This document shows, in pieces, positions 44,858 through 54,648 of a DNA stretch of 64,000 bases. A program made the position numbers and the translations under genes. The DNA lies in the NCBI GenBank assembly GCA_029194675.1, contig JARFXP010000001.1:984501-1048500 (forward strand). The letters are read 5' to 3'. Positions within the stretch are counted from its first letter, which is position 1. Every line of letters starts with the position of its first letter. The notes under the pieces were generated by a model, which saw only the letters and a list, made by a program, of their open reading frames with translations, was not told where the DNA came from and did not search any database. The DNA comes from Nitrospira sp. Its GTDB lineage: Bacteria > Nitrospirota > Nitrospiria > Nitrospirales > Nitrospiraceae.

Positions 44858-46834
44858 TCACGGATAATATCTCCAATCAAGGATCAGTCGCAGACCCACG
44901 GACCAGACTGGGTTAAGATCCGCCTCGGGAGCGCCCACAGGCAGGACAACCGTCGTGGAATAGGGAACCGTCACACCGGTGAACAGCTGCATCAACAACG
45001 TGGCACTCTGGTTGGTGGAAAACCTCCGGAATGGCCTGTACTCCAGGACCGGCATATCAAAATATAAGGACTTGTACCCGACTAGTTGGCTGCTGCCGTC
45101 CGGGGTCGCGCTCGGCACGAACAGCCGATCCGATCCGTCAATGCCGAACAAAGTCACACCGAGCTCCCGGCCGAATACGAACTGAAAACGGCCGATCGGG
45201 GTGGCCCATCCGGACTGCCAAGGAATGAGCCCCCCGTTGCTCGCGGCCACGGCCATGTGCATATACCGATCCGGCGCGAAGAGGTAGAGAGGCGAGAGCA
45301 AGAGGAGATCGCCCGGGATGAGGAAGAACGGCATCCGCAGGCGGGTCGAAATCCCCGTGTGCGATGGGATCGCAGCCGTTATGCTGCCGCCTTGCTGCGA
45401 GTACCGATTCGATGACGAGGTATCGGCGCGCAGTCCGACCGCGAGGAAGATCAGCCCGTCACCTGAATCGTCAAGCACTCCTTCCAGGCCCATGCCGACC
45501 CGTGCGGACAGATCGAGTCCTCCTATGATGCCGCCACCTTCCGAGCCGGCGAATCCGCTGGAGACGGATCGGCCGTCGATCATGCCAGCCAGCCCGACGA
45601 AGCGTCCAAGTTCGCTACGGAATCGCGGCATCGCGCCGAGCCCCGGCCCCAGGCCCGGCATGGGGGTCCACCTGAGCACTTCAACTGCCAATTGCCGTGC
45701 CTGGGGTGGCGCGCGCAATCCTTCCGGTTCTTGCTTGAGCGTGTCGTTTCTGCACACATCAAAGGCGTCGGCCTCGATCGGCGCAGCCGGTGTGTAGGGC
45801 ATATCTACGGCCCGCAGACGACCGGCGGCCGTGTCCAACACTTGTTCGAGACTGGTGCGGATCGCCACCGCAGTCCGCTCGGCATCCTCCGGGCGCATGT
45901 GCGCGTCGCCCATCACCACGATCGACTTCCTGTTCTTCAGCCAGAGAAAGACCTCGAGGCCACTCTCGTTATAGAGATCATGGGTGCCCTTGCGCTGAGA
46001 GGCATTGCCCCAGGTGCCGGCGATATGGCCGGCGGAAAAGATATCCTCCAAGAAATGCAGCGCAAAACCCTCGTCGAACAGCATGGAGCGCGCGAGCGCC
46101 TGGCGCTCCTCCGGCGCCAGTTTGTCCTTCGCAAGGCGAGTCGCCTTCTGTAGCGCTCTCAAGTGATACCATTCCCAGACTCCCATCGCGTTGATATCCG
46201 ACCCGGCACGCAAGGCCAGCCCCCCATATTCCTCCGGCGAAATATCACTGTGCGGGCGAGCAAGCAGAAAGTGAGCATTGTTGGACTGTGCCCTGGTCGC
46301 ATACTCGCGATCGGCACGTTGCAGCCCAAGGTCTGCAGCGCGAAGCGAATTGATGCGAGCGGCCCGGGCGGTCTCGCTTTCTATCTGGCGATGAAAATCA
46401 ACGATCGGGCTCTGATCGCCAGGGAGCTGTTCGGAGGGCGGGAGGACTTCGATGCGTCCGAGATCGACCTTGAGCTTCGCCGCAACGGCGGCAACCGCGA
46501 GGACCCATTTCGATTCGAGCACAATGCCGGTCATGTCCTGACTCGAACAGGAGTGATCTCCGGCAATCGCCGCCAGCGCGGCCCAGTCGATGCAGGCTGG
46601 CTTGAGCCCTTGCTCTGCATCGGCACCCTGCTCGCAGAGACGCGGTTCGTGGGTCAGTCGAGCCTCCCGCCATAAATCGTCGAAGATGGCTCTCCGCGCC
46701 GGGTCAAGGTTCTGCACCGCCAGGATCGAGATATCGCGGTGCTCCGGATAGACCCAGGCCAAGGCTGGCTCGGCGAGAATCCAGCCCAGGGACGCGATCG
46801 TCAACGATACGATGGGAAGAGGTATGCGGATCAT
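44858..46834 (-). CDS. Exported zinc-dependent phospholipase C-like protein with C-terminal barrel-like domain
   Basis: This 658-residue protein has a signal peptide cleaved at PALA/WVYPEH. The mature N-terminal Trp is notable because zinc phospholipase C and S1/P1 nucleases bind zinc with that residue. A second motif, HFLEDIFSAGHIAG (His260, Asp264, His270 from the ATG at 46834), has the expected H-x3-D-x5-H spacing. Acidic and histidine residues in AGDHSC and ARPHSDI may complete the zinc site. The C-terminal half (from about residue 390) is beta-rich with strands such as RFQFVFGRELGVTLFGIDGS and VGLRLILDWRYYP, as in an outer-membrane barrel. Combining both in one protein is unusual. The ATG has only a weak site; a TTG at 46858 is an alternative. 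Confidence 0.75.
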   Translation of the reverse strand: MIRIPLPIVSLTIASLGWILAEPALAWVYPEHRDISILAVQNLDPARRAIFDDLWREARLTHEPRLCEQGADAEQGLKPACIDWAALAAIAGDHSCSSQDMTGIVLESKWVLAVAAVAAKLKVDLGRIEVLPPSEQLPGDQSPIVDFHRQIESETARAARINSLRAADLGLQRADREYATRAQSNNAHFLLARPHSDISPEEYGGLALRAGSDINAMGVWEWYHLRALQKATRLAKDKLAPEERQALARSMLFDEGFALHFLEDIFSAGHIAGTWGNASQRKGTHDLYNESGLEVFLWLKNRKSIVVMGDAHMRPEDAERTAVAIRTSLEQVLDTAAGRLRAVDMPYTPAAPIEADAFDVCRNDTLKQEPEGLRAPPQARQLAVEVLRWTPMPGLGPGLGAMPRFRSELGRFVGLAGMIDGRSVSSGFAGSEGGGIIGGLDLSARVGMGLEGVLDDSGDGLIFLAVGLRADTSSSNRYSQQGGSITAAIPSHTGISTRLRMPFFLIPGDLLLLSPLYLFAPDRYMHMAVAASNGGLIPWQSGWATPIGRFQFVFGRELGVTLFGIDGSDRLFVPSATPDGSSQLVGYKSLYFDMPVLEYRPFRRFSTNQSATLLMQLFTGVTVPYSTTVVLPVGAPEADLNPVWSVGLRLILDWRYYP

Positions 46835-47015
46835 CAGCCTGTCGATGGTTGCTTGCAAGTAGGATCAATCGCGGAGCGTCTGTTCGAGCGCGAGAGAAGC
46901 GACGTCACCCATGTCGCTTCTCGGCCCGGCCCAAGCTCAGCTCGTCGAGCCATCCCCACGTGTTGATTTCGTAGATGCATGGATGTCGAGACCGGTTCTT
47001 GATGGCAGCATCCCT

Positions 47016-49757
47016 TCAGCGGGTCTGGGCGTCCCGACTGTGGGCCGCCTTCTTCCCTCCCTCTAAGAGCTTCTTTGGGTCGACCCTGCCGAACAGTTCG
47101 ATGAGCGCCGCGACGCAACCGGTCCATCCCGTCTGATGGCTTGCCCCCAAACCGGCCCCGTTATCGCCATGAAAATACTCATAGAACAGCAGATTGTCGC
47201 GCCAATGACGATCGGTTTGGAACTTTTCCGCCCCGCCGAATACCGGACGGCGTCCGCTGTTGTCGCGGAGAAAGATCCGTGTGAGCCGTTCGACAATTTC
47301 CCTGGCCACCTCGAACAGATTCATCAACCGTCCGGATCCGGTCGGACATTCGATCTTAAAGTTATCCCCATAATAGAGATAGAACTGGACGAGGGCTCGA
47401 ATGATGAGCACATTGACCGGCACCCAGACGGGTCCCCGCCAGTTGGAATTGCCGCCGAACATGCCCGTGTCCGATTCAGCCGGCAGGTACCCGACCCGAT
47501 ACTCCTGGCCGTTCACGTAAAACACATAGGGATTCTGGTCGTGGAACTTCGAAATCGACCGCAGCCCGTGGGGACCGAGAAACTCGTCTTCGCTGAGCAT
47601 GATCGCCAGGATGCGGCGCAGGCGCTCCGGAGTGACGAGAGCCATGATTCCGCGCTCGTCCACCCCGAGATGTCCCTGCCCGGTAGGATGAATCCACTTG
47701 AACAGCTCGGGCATCCTTGTGAATCGCTCCGCAATGATCCGTCTCGCGTGCGGCACCCGTTCGCGTTGCCATTGCTCAAAGACCGTCGTCGCACAGAGAG
47801 GCAACAGACCGACCATCGACCGGACTTTCAGATGAGTCGCGCTTCCGTCCGGGAGGCGGAGGAGGTCATAGTAGAACCCATCTTTCTCATCCCACATCCC
47901 GATCCCGTCGGCCGCAGAGCCGTTCATACCTGCCGCGATCCATATGAAATGTTCGAAAAACTTCGCGGCCAAGTCGTCGTACATGGGGTCCTGAGACACA
48001 AGCTCCACGGCCAACTCCGCCATATTCTGGCTGAACAGAGCCATCCATGCCGTCCCGTCGGCTTGCTCCAAATGGCCGCCCGTCGGCAATGGAGCACTAC
48101 GATCGAACACGCCGATGTTGTCGAGGCCGAGAAAGCCGCCTTCAAATACGTTCTTGCCGTTCCGGTCCTTGCGGTTCACCCACCAGGTGAAATTGAGCGT
48201 CAGTTTGGAGAATGCCGCCTTGAGAAACTCGATGTCCGCCTCGCCGCGGCGTCCGACATCCATTCGATGAAGAAAGAGCGTGGCCCAGGCATGGACAGGA
48301 GGGTTCACATCGCTGAAGTTCCATTCGTAGGCCGGCACCTGTCCGTTCGGATGCAGGTAATGGCCGGTCAGCATGAGATCCAACTGATGCCGCGCGAAGT
48401 CGGGATCGACGACGGATAAAGCCGTCGTATGGAACGCCAAGTCCCATGCGGCGTACCAGGGATACTCCCACTTGTCCGGCATCGAGATAATGTCGTCGTT
48501 CACCATGTGGAACCACTCCCGATTCCGGACGACATTGGTTCCTTTGTGGAGCGGATGAGCGTGACGTTCCTCAAGCCAGCGGTCGACGTCGTAATAATAG
48601 TATTGCTTGCTCCAGAGCATGCCTGCGAGTCCTTGGCGCATGACGTTGGCGCGATCCGGATCGGCTTTGACTGCGGCGGGGGTCACGGCATCATAGAACT
48701 CATCCGCCTCCTTCTGCCGCGCCTTGAATTGAGCGTCGAATTCTCCAAACGGGTCCCGCAACTCGCCGGGAGCAGCCTCGGCAAGACGAAGGCGAATCGT
48801 CTGTTCACTGCGGGGGTTGACGGTGAGTTGGTAGTGAGCGGAGACTTTTGTTCCGGTCCCGTCCGGGTTGACCGCATCCCGTTTCCCCTGCACGACATAG
48901 TCGTTGATTCCGTCTTTGACGTAGGGGCCCGAGTTGGAGCCGCCGAAGAGCTTGGCATGGTTGGTTTCGTTGTCCGTGAACAGCAATGGAATCTCGCCGT
49001 CGCAATACAGATGGTAGTCGGTGAGGGACTCCTGGAACAGGGGATCCGTGTGATGGGCATGAACAACGGGACCTTTCGCTCCTTTCACCCTGCGCAGCTC
49101 CGGCTTGCTGCCTCCATAGGCCCAGGACCAGGTATTCCGAAACCAGAGCGTGGGCAAGACATGGAGGCCGGCCTTCTCCGGACCACGATTATGAATCGTT
49201 ATTTTGATCAGTATGTTGTTCGGTGCCGCCTTTGCATACTCGACAAACACGTCGAAATACCGGTCGTCGTTGAAAATCCCTGTATCGAGGAGTTCATACT
49301 CCATATCATGGCGGGTTCGGCGCCGATTCGTCGAGACCAAGTCCTCGTACGGAAAAGCGGCCTGCGGATACTTGTACAGGTACTTCATGTAAGAGTGCGT
49401 CGGGGTACTGTCGAGGTAGAAATAGTAGTCCTTCACGTCCTCGCCATGATTACCTTCGCTGTTCGTCAAGCCGAAGATCCGTTCTTTGAGGATAGGGTCC
49501 TTGCCGTTCCAGAACGCCGGCGCAAAACAGAGGACTTGGTGGTCGTCACAAATCCCCGCCAATCCATCTTCTCCCCAGCGATAGGCCCGCGATCGCGACT
49601 GGTCATGGCTGAAATAGTCCCAGGCATTGCCGTCCGTACTGTAATCTTCCCGGACCGTGCCCCATTGCCGTTCGCTTAGATATGGACCCCATTCTTTCCA
49701 AGCAGCGGTTTTTGCTTTGGCTTCCTCCAACCGGCAATGTTCTGACGTCTGTGCCAT
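47016..49757 (-). CDS. MGH1-like (GH63-type) glycosidase, copy 2
   Basis: This 913-residue cytosolic protein aligns along its full length with the enzyme at 32447-35275. The same segments occur: FSHDQSRSRAYRWGEDG, the DKWEYPWYAAWDLAFHT core, GQVPAYEWNFSDVNPPVHAW, NSNWRGPVWVPVNVLIIRAL and DNGAGLGASHQTGWTG. The N-terminus lacks the extra 30 residues of copy 1. The ATG at 49757 has GGAGGT 6 bases upstream; an ATG at 49763 is in the site itself. No GH13 gene is next to it; its neighbour downstream of the promoter side is the acetate kinase operon, separated by 264 bases. Confidence 0.88.
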   Translation of the reverse strand: MAQTSEHCRLEEAKAKTAAWKEWGPYLSERQWGTVREDYSTDGNAWDYFSHDQSRSRAYRWGEDGLAGICDDHQVLCFAPAFWNGKDPILKERIFGLTNSEGNHGEDVKDYYFYLDSTPTHSYMKYLYKYPQAAFPYEDLVSTNRRRTRHDMEYELLDTGIFNDDRYFDVFVEYAKAAPNNILIKITIHNRGPEKAGLHVLPTLWFRNTWSWAYGGSKPELRRVKGAKGPVVHAHHTDPLFQESLTDYHLYCDGEIPLLFTDNETNHAKLFGGSNSGPYVKDGINDYVVQGKRDAVNPDGTGTKVSAHYQLTVNPRSEQTIRLRLAEAAPGELRDPFGEFDAQFKARQKEADEFYDAVTPAAVKADPDRANVMRQGLAGMLWSKQYYYYDVDRWLEERHAHPLHKGTNVVRNREWFHMVNDDIISMPDKWEYPWYAAWDLAFHTTALSVVDPDFARHQLDLMLTGHYLHPNGQVPAYEWNFSDVNPPVHAWATLFLHRMDVGRRGEADIEFLKAAFSKLTLNFTWWVNRKDRNGKNVFEGGFLGLDNIGVFDRSAPLPTGGHLEQADGTAWMALFSQNMAELAVELVSQDPMYDDLAAKFFEHFIWIAAGMNGSAADGIGMWDEKDGFYYDLLRLPDGSATHLKVRSMVGLLPLCATTVFEQWQRERVPHARRIIAERFTRMPELFKWIHPTGQGHLGVDERGIMALVTPERLRRILAIMLSEDEFLGPHGLRSISKFHDQNPYVFYVNGQEYRVGYLPAESDTGMFGGNSNWRGPVWVPVNVLIIRALVQFYLYYGDNFKIECPTGSGRLMNLFEVAREIVERLTRIFLRDNSGRRPVFGGAEKFQTDRHWRDNLLFYEYFHGDNGAGLGASHQTGWTGCVAALIELFGRVDPKKLLEGGKKAAHSRDAQTR

Positions 49758-50021
49758 GGTCATACCTCCATGTAGCGGAGTCGTTCACACCATCTCTTTT
49801 CCACGGCGAGAAAGGCCATCGACCCTATGCGGTCCCGCCCACAGCTCCTCGGCATACCACATACCGTCGTCGACACTTCTCTCTACGGCGGAGAGGATAA
49901 CCCAGTTCGCCCTTGCGCGGATACTGTCAATTTTGAGAGGCTACGAAAACTCGTGAAAAGTAGCGAGGTGGGTCAAGGTCCAAGCTGAAACGGAAGGAGT
50001 ATCAGAAGGAGCTCAGCAGGT

Positions 50022-51209
50022 TCACTGCTCCCGCCAGACCTTCAGAGTATGCTCGGCGATCATCCGCTCCTCGTCCGTCGGAATGACCCAGGCCGAGACC
50101 TGCGAGTCCGACGTCGAGATGCGCGGCCCACCCACGCTGTTGGCTGCCTCGTCCAGCGTGAGACCAAGCCATGCGGCGCCTCTGCAGATACGGGCTCGCA
50201 TCTCAGGAGAATTCTCACTGATGCCGGCCGTGAGGACGAGTGCATCCACGCCCTGCATTGCCGCCGCCAGGGAGCCCAGTTCCCGCTCCACGCGATAGAC
50301 GAAGTAGTCCAGGGCGAGCCTGGCCCGAGGGTCATCGCTTGCCAGCAGGTCGCGCACGTCGTTGCTGATGCCAGAGAGCCCGCGCAGTCCCGTCTCATGG
50401 TAGAGAAATCGTTCCAGCTCCTTGGCGCCGTACCCCTTCTCAGACACGAGATATAGGAGGACACCGGGATCGATCTGGCCGCAACGTGTGCCCATGGGCA
50501 AGCCGTCCAGCCCCGTGAAGGCCATGGTGCTGTCCACACTCCGCCCGCCCTTGATGGCACACATGCTGGCGCCACTGCCCAGGTGGGCGATGACCACCGA
50601 TCCCTGGGCGATCTCGGGAGCCACGCGGGGGAGGGCACGCGCGATGTACTCGTAGGACAGTCCGTGGAACCCGTAGCGGCGGACCCCTTCTTGATAGAGG
50701 GCCTCCGGGATGGCGAACCGGTCCGCCACGTCTGGGTGCCCCTGGTGGAAACCGGTGTCGAAGCAGGCAACTTGCACGGTGCGGGGGAAGCGCTCTTGGA
50801 TCGTGCGGATAGGGCGGAGGTTGTAAGGCTGGTGCATCGGGGCGAGCGGGACGAGCCGTTCCAGCGCCGCCAGGGTATCGTTGTCCACCACCACCGGCGC
50901 CCGGTAAGTTGGGCCACCGTGGGCCACCCGATGCCCGATGGCCACCGGCACCTCCCCGGCCAAGTGCTCGCGGAGCCACATGCCGACGCGTCCCATGGCG
51001 ACGGCCACATCGGGGATGTCTGCCGCTGGGAACGTCTGATCCACCAAGGGGTGGCCGCCGGGGTCTCGTGCTCGCAGGCGCGGATGGGTGCCGATTCCGT
51101 CCACCTGACCCTTGAACGTCAGTGAAAGGTCGGACAGCGCTCCGACGTGGAAGACGGAGAACTTGATGCTGGAGGAGCCGGCGTTGACGACGAGAATCGT
51201 ATCGGCCAT
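50022..51209 (-). CDS. ackA: Acetate kinase family enzyme
   Basis: This 395-residue cytosolic protein has all acetate kinase motifs: VVNAGSSSIKF at the N-terminus, GHRVAHGG near residue 90, RYGFHGLSYEYIA, and HLGSGASMCAIKGGRS with FTGLDGLPMGTRCGQIDPG. It interconverts acetyl phosphate and ADP with acetate and ATP; related butyrate kinases share the plan, so the acyl chain is not certain. The ATG at 51209 lies 5 bases after the upstream stop, showing tight coupling with phosphotransacetylase. The three-gene set DUF3141-pta-ackA suggests acyl-phosphate and storage polymer metabolism. Confidence 0.93.
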   Translation of the reverse strand: MADTILVVNAGSSSIKFSVFHVGALSDLSLTFKGQVDGIGTHPRLRARDPGGHPLVDQTFPAADIPDVAVAMGRVGMWLREHLAGEVPVAIGHRVAHGGPTYRAPVVVDNDTLAALERLVPLAPMHQPYNLRPIRTIQERFPRTVQVACFDTGFHQGHPDVADRFAIPEALYQEGVRRYGFHGLSYEYIARALPRVAPEIAQGSVVIAHLGSGASMCAIKGGRSVDSTMAFTGLDGLPMGTRCGQIDPGVLLYLVSEKGYGAKELERFLYHETGLRGLSGISNDVRDLLASDDPRARLALDYFVYRVERELGSLAAAMQGVDALVLTAGISENSPEMRARICRGAAWLGLTLDEAANSVGGPRISTSDSQVSAWVIPTDEERMIAEHTLKVWREQ

Positions 51210-51214
51210 GACGC

Positions 51215-52183
51215 CTATCTTTCTCCCACCCCGGCCCGGGCGGCCAGCGCGTGCGCGTAGAGCGCGGCAACCGCGCATGAGGCCATCCTGGTCCGCTGGT
51301 TATCGGCTCGGCTGGTGAGGATGATGGGGACCTTCGCACCCAACACGACGGCGGCCCCATCGGCCCGCGAGAGGAACGTCAAGTTCTTCACCAGCATGTT
51401 CCCGGCCTCTAGGTCCGGCACCAACACGATGTCCGGGTTGCCGGCTACGGGCGAGTCGATCTTCTTGATCCTGGCCGCCTCGACGCTGATGGCGTTGTCG
51501 AAGGCCAGCGGTCCATCCAGGATGCCACCGTGGATCTGTCCTCGTTCGGCCATCTTGCAGAGGGCCGCCGCCTCGATGGTGGAGGGAATCTTCGGATTGA
51601 TGGTCTCCACGGCCGAGAGGATGGCCACCTTGGGTTGCTTCCAGCCCAACGCGACAAAGAAATCGATGGCATTCTGCAGGATATCCGCCTTGTCCTCGAG
51701 GCTGGGGAAGATGTTGATGGCGGCATCAGTGACGGCGAACACCTTGTGGTAGGTGGGCACGTCCATCACAAAGACATGGCTGATCCGCCGCGCGGTCCGC
51801 AGACCCGTTTCACGCTTGACCACCTCGCCCATCAGCTCGTCGGTGTGAAGGCTCCCCTTCATTAGAAGTTTCGCCCGACCCAGCCGGACCAACTCGACCG
51901 CCCCCGCCGCAGCGGCGTGGCTATGGGGAGCATCGACAATTTCGTAGGGCGTGATGTCGAGCGCTGACTCCTTCGCAACCCGGCGGATCTTCTCGGCCGG
52001 GCCCACGAGAATCGGAATGATGATCCCCGCCTCAGCCGCCTCAACCACGGCGCCGAGCGAGGCGTCGTCGCACGGATGGGCGACCGCCGTCGGGACCGCC
52101 GCCATGCCCTTGCAGCGGGCCAGGAGCGCTTCATACTTGCCGGTGCCGCGGTGCTCGGTGTTCTCAGTTGTTCCTATCGCCAT
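51215..52183 (-). CDS. pta: Phosphate acetyl/butyryl transferase
   Basis: This 322-residue protein matches the PTA_PTB family: AVAHPCDDASLGAVVEAAEA, GIIIPILVGPAEKIRRVAKE, MKGSLHTDELMGEVVKRETG, RRISHVFVMDVPTYHKVFAV and TIEAAALCKMAERGQIHGGI. It transfers an acyl group between CoA and phosphate. At about 320 residues it is the short form without the regulatory N-terminal domains of the long Pta. The ATG at 52183 has AGGAGG 6 bases upstream. It directly precedes acetate kinase (5-base gap) and follows the DUF3141 gene by 9 bases. Confidence 0.92.
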   Translation of the reverse strand: MAIGTTENTEHRGTGKYEALLARCKGMAAVPTAVAHPCDDASLGAVVEAAEAGIIIPILVGPAEKIRRVAKESALDITPYEIVDAPHSHAAAAGAVELVRLGRAKLLMKGSLHTDELMGEVVKRETGLRTARRISHVFVMDVPTYHKVFAVTDAAINIFPSLEDKADILQNAIDFFVALGWKQPKVAILSAVETINPKIPSTIEAAALCKMAERGQIHGGILDGPLAFDNAISVEAARIKKIDSPVAGNPDIVLVPDLEAGNMLVKNLTFLSRADGAAVVLGAKVPIILTSRADNQRTRMASCAVAALYAHALAARAGVGER

Positions 52184-52192
52184 CGGTTCCTC

Positions 52193-54460
52193 CTATGCAT
52201 CCAGCCGAGGCGCCGGCTCTCGCAGCATGGCCTCGATCCGCGCCAGTCGCGCTGCCCGTTCACCGCTCATCTCGCCGGTTGCCGACGCGACAGCGCGGAT
52301 CGCCGCCAGCGTCTTTGTCCTGGCGTCGGGATCGTCGTGCAACATTTTGGGGATCGCGTCGACCGCGCCCTCCTGGTCGAGCATCAAGGCCAGGAACTGC
52401 TCGCGTAGCACCCGCTTGAACTCCTCCAAGGTCAGGCCGCCCTGTTTGGCACGCATCTGACGCAACTGATTGAACGCGCGCTCTTCCACTCCTGGTCCCG
52501 CCATGCCGATGTAGAGCATGCCGCGGAACGCCGCTTCGCGCCACCCGCCTTCGGCAATCCTTGCCTTGAGCTCGGCGATCCGCCCCTGGATGAAGGTCAG
52601 TCGTTCCGGTTCGATCCCCGGCTGCCGACGAGGACTCTCTTCCGAGGCGCTCAGCCCCACCAGGGCTTGTAACAAGGGAGTGCTGTAGATCGCCAGGAAC
52701 ATCTGTTCGAGACTGCGATCCCGCAGATCGCGCCAGCCGTCGAGCACGGCGATAATCCCCTCCGAGAATCTGGCCTGCGCCTGGAGCAAGGGATTGTCGG
52801 GCGAGGCAGGCCGACGCTGTTTCCGGACCTGTTCGGCAAGGTCGGCGATGTACTGCATCACAGGGTTGCGATTTGAAAACAGCTCGAAGGGCAGTTCGGA
52901 GGGATTGAGTGTATGGAGCCATTGGGCTGTCTGCTCGCTCGCGAACGGCCGAACAAACGGTTGCAGGATGGTGCGGTACAGGCCGAGATTGATCTCCGAC
53001 AGGCGCCGCACGGTCGCGAACCGGCGCTCGTTCTCGGGGTCGGGCGAGACAATGGCCCGGATGTCATTCAGGCTGCGCCGCTCGAAGCGGACGATCCAGT
53101 CGCTCCCGACCAGTTCCGGATGGGCCGAGTCCGCGGTCTTGCGTGTCATCACCGCCTCGTACAGCCCGGGCGGCAGCACGTCGATCAAATCGATATTCGA
53201 AGCGAATTCTTCGTGCTCCTTGCGGGCCACGCCGCCGGAAACGAAGATGCCGAGATGGCCGACGCTCTCGTGGACGGCATAGACGATGGTCTGGCCCTGG
53301 GCGAGGATATCCTCGTCATTCTGATAGAGGTCGCAGATCCAACCGAGGGCCTGCTCCGGCGGGGTGATGTTGTCCCCCTTGGAGCAGAAGCAGACGATGG
53401 GTGAGCGAATATTCCGCAGGTCGATCCGCACCCCATCACGGGTGACGATTTCAGCAGTCGCCAGCCTGTTACCGATGAACAGTTGATCGACGATCCATTG
53501 CATTTCCTCGGCAGTAAGGTTGACATGGCCACCCCACCATTTCTCGAATTCCAGGAAGCGCGTCCCCTCTGTGTCGACCTTGGCCCAGACGTTGTAATTC
53601 TTGGTCCAGAGGGTGTTGGCGGGATTGAGATTCTCGAAGTTGGCGACTATATTCGCGCCGTCGAATTTGCCGGCGCCGAGGTCGCTGGTCAGCACGGTCA
53701 GCCAGCTTCCACCCATGAGTCCGCCCGTATATCGCATCGGGTTCTGGCCCACGGTTCCGGCCCAGTAGGACAGAGGCGAGCCGGCAATGATGATCGGCCC
53801 AAACAGCTCAGGCCGCGTCGCGGCCAGCATCATCACCGCCCAACCGGCCTGGCAGTTGCCGATCACGCAGGGCTTGCCGTCGGCGTCAGGGTGGAGGGCG
53901 ATGACCTTCTCCAAGAACATCGCTTCGGCCAGCATGACGTCTTCGATAGTCTGGCCCGGCATCGGGTCGGGGGAGAAGCCGACGAAGTAGCAGGGATGAC
54001 CGGCGCGCATCGCCACGCCCAGTTCGCTGTCGGCCTTAAAGCCTCCGATGCCCGGACCATGCCCGGCGCGCGGGTCCACTACCACGAACGGGCGTTTCTT
54101 TTGGTCGATGACCACCCCTTCCGGCGGCTTGATCCTCACCAGCCCATAATTGACCGGCCGGTCGAAGGTCCTTCCGTCCAGCACCGCTTCGTGGCCGAAA
54201 ATGAGCACGTGTGGTACTGCCTTCGCCTTCTGCTCATAGTATTGGTCACTGCGCTGCCGCAGCACATCCCAGAACAGGACCGTGCGCTGCCAGGCGTCCA
54301 CCCAATAGTCCCAAGCAGGCAGCCAGGGGTTCGGCATGGCCGAGAATGTGGGATCGAGCAGCTTCCGATCGGATACGCCCGGGGTCGGAGTCTTTGTCTG
54401 ATGACGGTCACTCGAGACTTCGGATCGCGTGCGGTCGTCTGCCGGCGTCTCGGTCTGCAT
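52193..54460 (-). CDS. DUF3141 protein, PHA-synthase-like alpha/beta hydrolase
   Basis: This 755-residue cytosolic protein carries a PhaC-like alpha/beta-hydrolase core: HVLIFGHEAVLDGRTFDRPV, VVVDPRAGHGPGIGGF, and a lipase box in GNCQAGWAVMM where Cys replaces the usual Ser, as in PHA synthases. Further segments include NIRSPIVCFCSKGDNITPPE (late Asp) and AVHESVGHLGIFVSGGVARK (His). The C-terminal third is helical and specific to DUF3141. The ATG at 54460 has GAGAGG upstream. Because pta and ackA follow directly, the enzyme probably handles acyl-CoA or hydroxyacyl chains; polymerase activity is not proven. Confidence 0.85.
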   Translation of the reverse strand: MQTETPADDRTRSEVSSDRHQTKTPTPGVSDRKLLDPTFSAMPNPWLPAWDYWVDAWQRTVLFWDVLRQRSDQYYEQKAKAVPHVLIFGHEAVLDGRTFDRPVNYGLVRIKPPEGVVIDQKKRPFVVVDPRAGHGPGIGGFKADSELGVAMRAGHPCYFVGFSPDPMPGQTIEDVMLAEAMFLEKVIALHPDADGKPCVIGNCQAGWAVMMLAATRPELFGPIIIAGSPLSYWAGTVGQNPMRYTGGLMGGSWLTVLTSDLGAGKFDGANIVANFENLNPANTLWTKNYNVWAKVDTEGTRFLEFEKWWGGHVNLTAEEMQWIVDQLFIGNRLATAEIVTRDGVRIDLRNIRSPIVCFCSKGDNITPPEQALGWICDLYQNDEDILAQGQTIVYAVHESVGHLGIFVSGGVARKEHEEFASNIDLIDVLPPGLYEAVMTRKTADSAHPELVGSDWIVRFERRSLNDIRAIVSPDPENERRFATVRRLSEINLGLYRTILQPFVRPFASEQTAQWLHTLNPSELPFELFSNRNPVMQYIADLAEQVRKQRRPASPDNPLLQAQARFSEGIIAVLDGWRDLRDRSLEQMFLAIYSTPLLQALVGLSASEESPRRQPGIEPERLTFIQGRIAELKARIAEGGWREAAFRGMLYIGMAGPGVEERAFNQLRQMRAKQGGLTLEEFKRVLREQFLALMLDQEGAVDAIPKMLHDDPDARTKTLAAIRAVASATGEMSGERAARLARIEAMLREPAPRLDA

Positions 54461-54648
54461 AATCGTCCTCTCTTTCTTGCCTAGGCCATGTAGCCGGGAT
54501 GTTTCATCCGGCAAAGCTGTATGGGAGTATCATATATATAGAGCGGCGGTCCAGACAGATCAGTCCTACTCTTGATCGCGCAAACAACAGGTACAGGATG
54601 AGGAGTTGTGCCGCTCTTACGCAAGGCTGCACGCAAGCACCAAGCCGG

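Noticed and set aside
47136..49679. Two long plus-strand frames (427 and 416 codons)
   Set aside because: Both are antisense to the MGH1-like glycosidase, which is conserved along its full length; no ribosome site or domain supports them.
53483..54484. Plus-strand frame of 333 codons
   Set aside because: It is antisense to the DUF3141 gene and has no family-like features.
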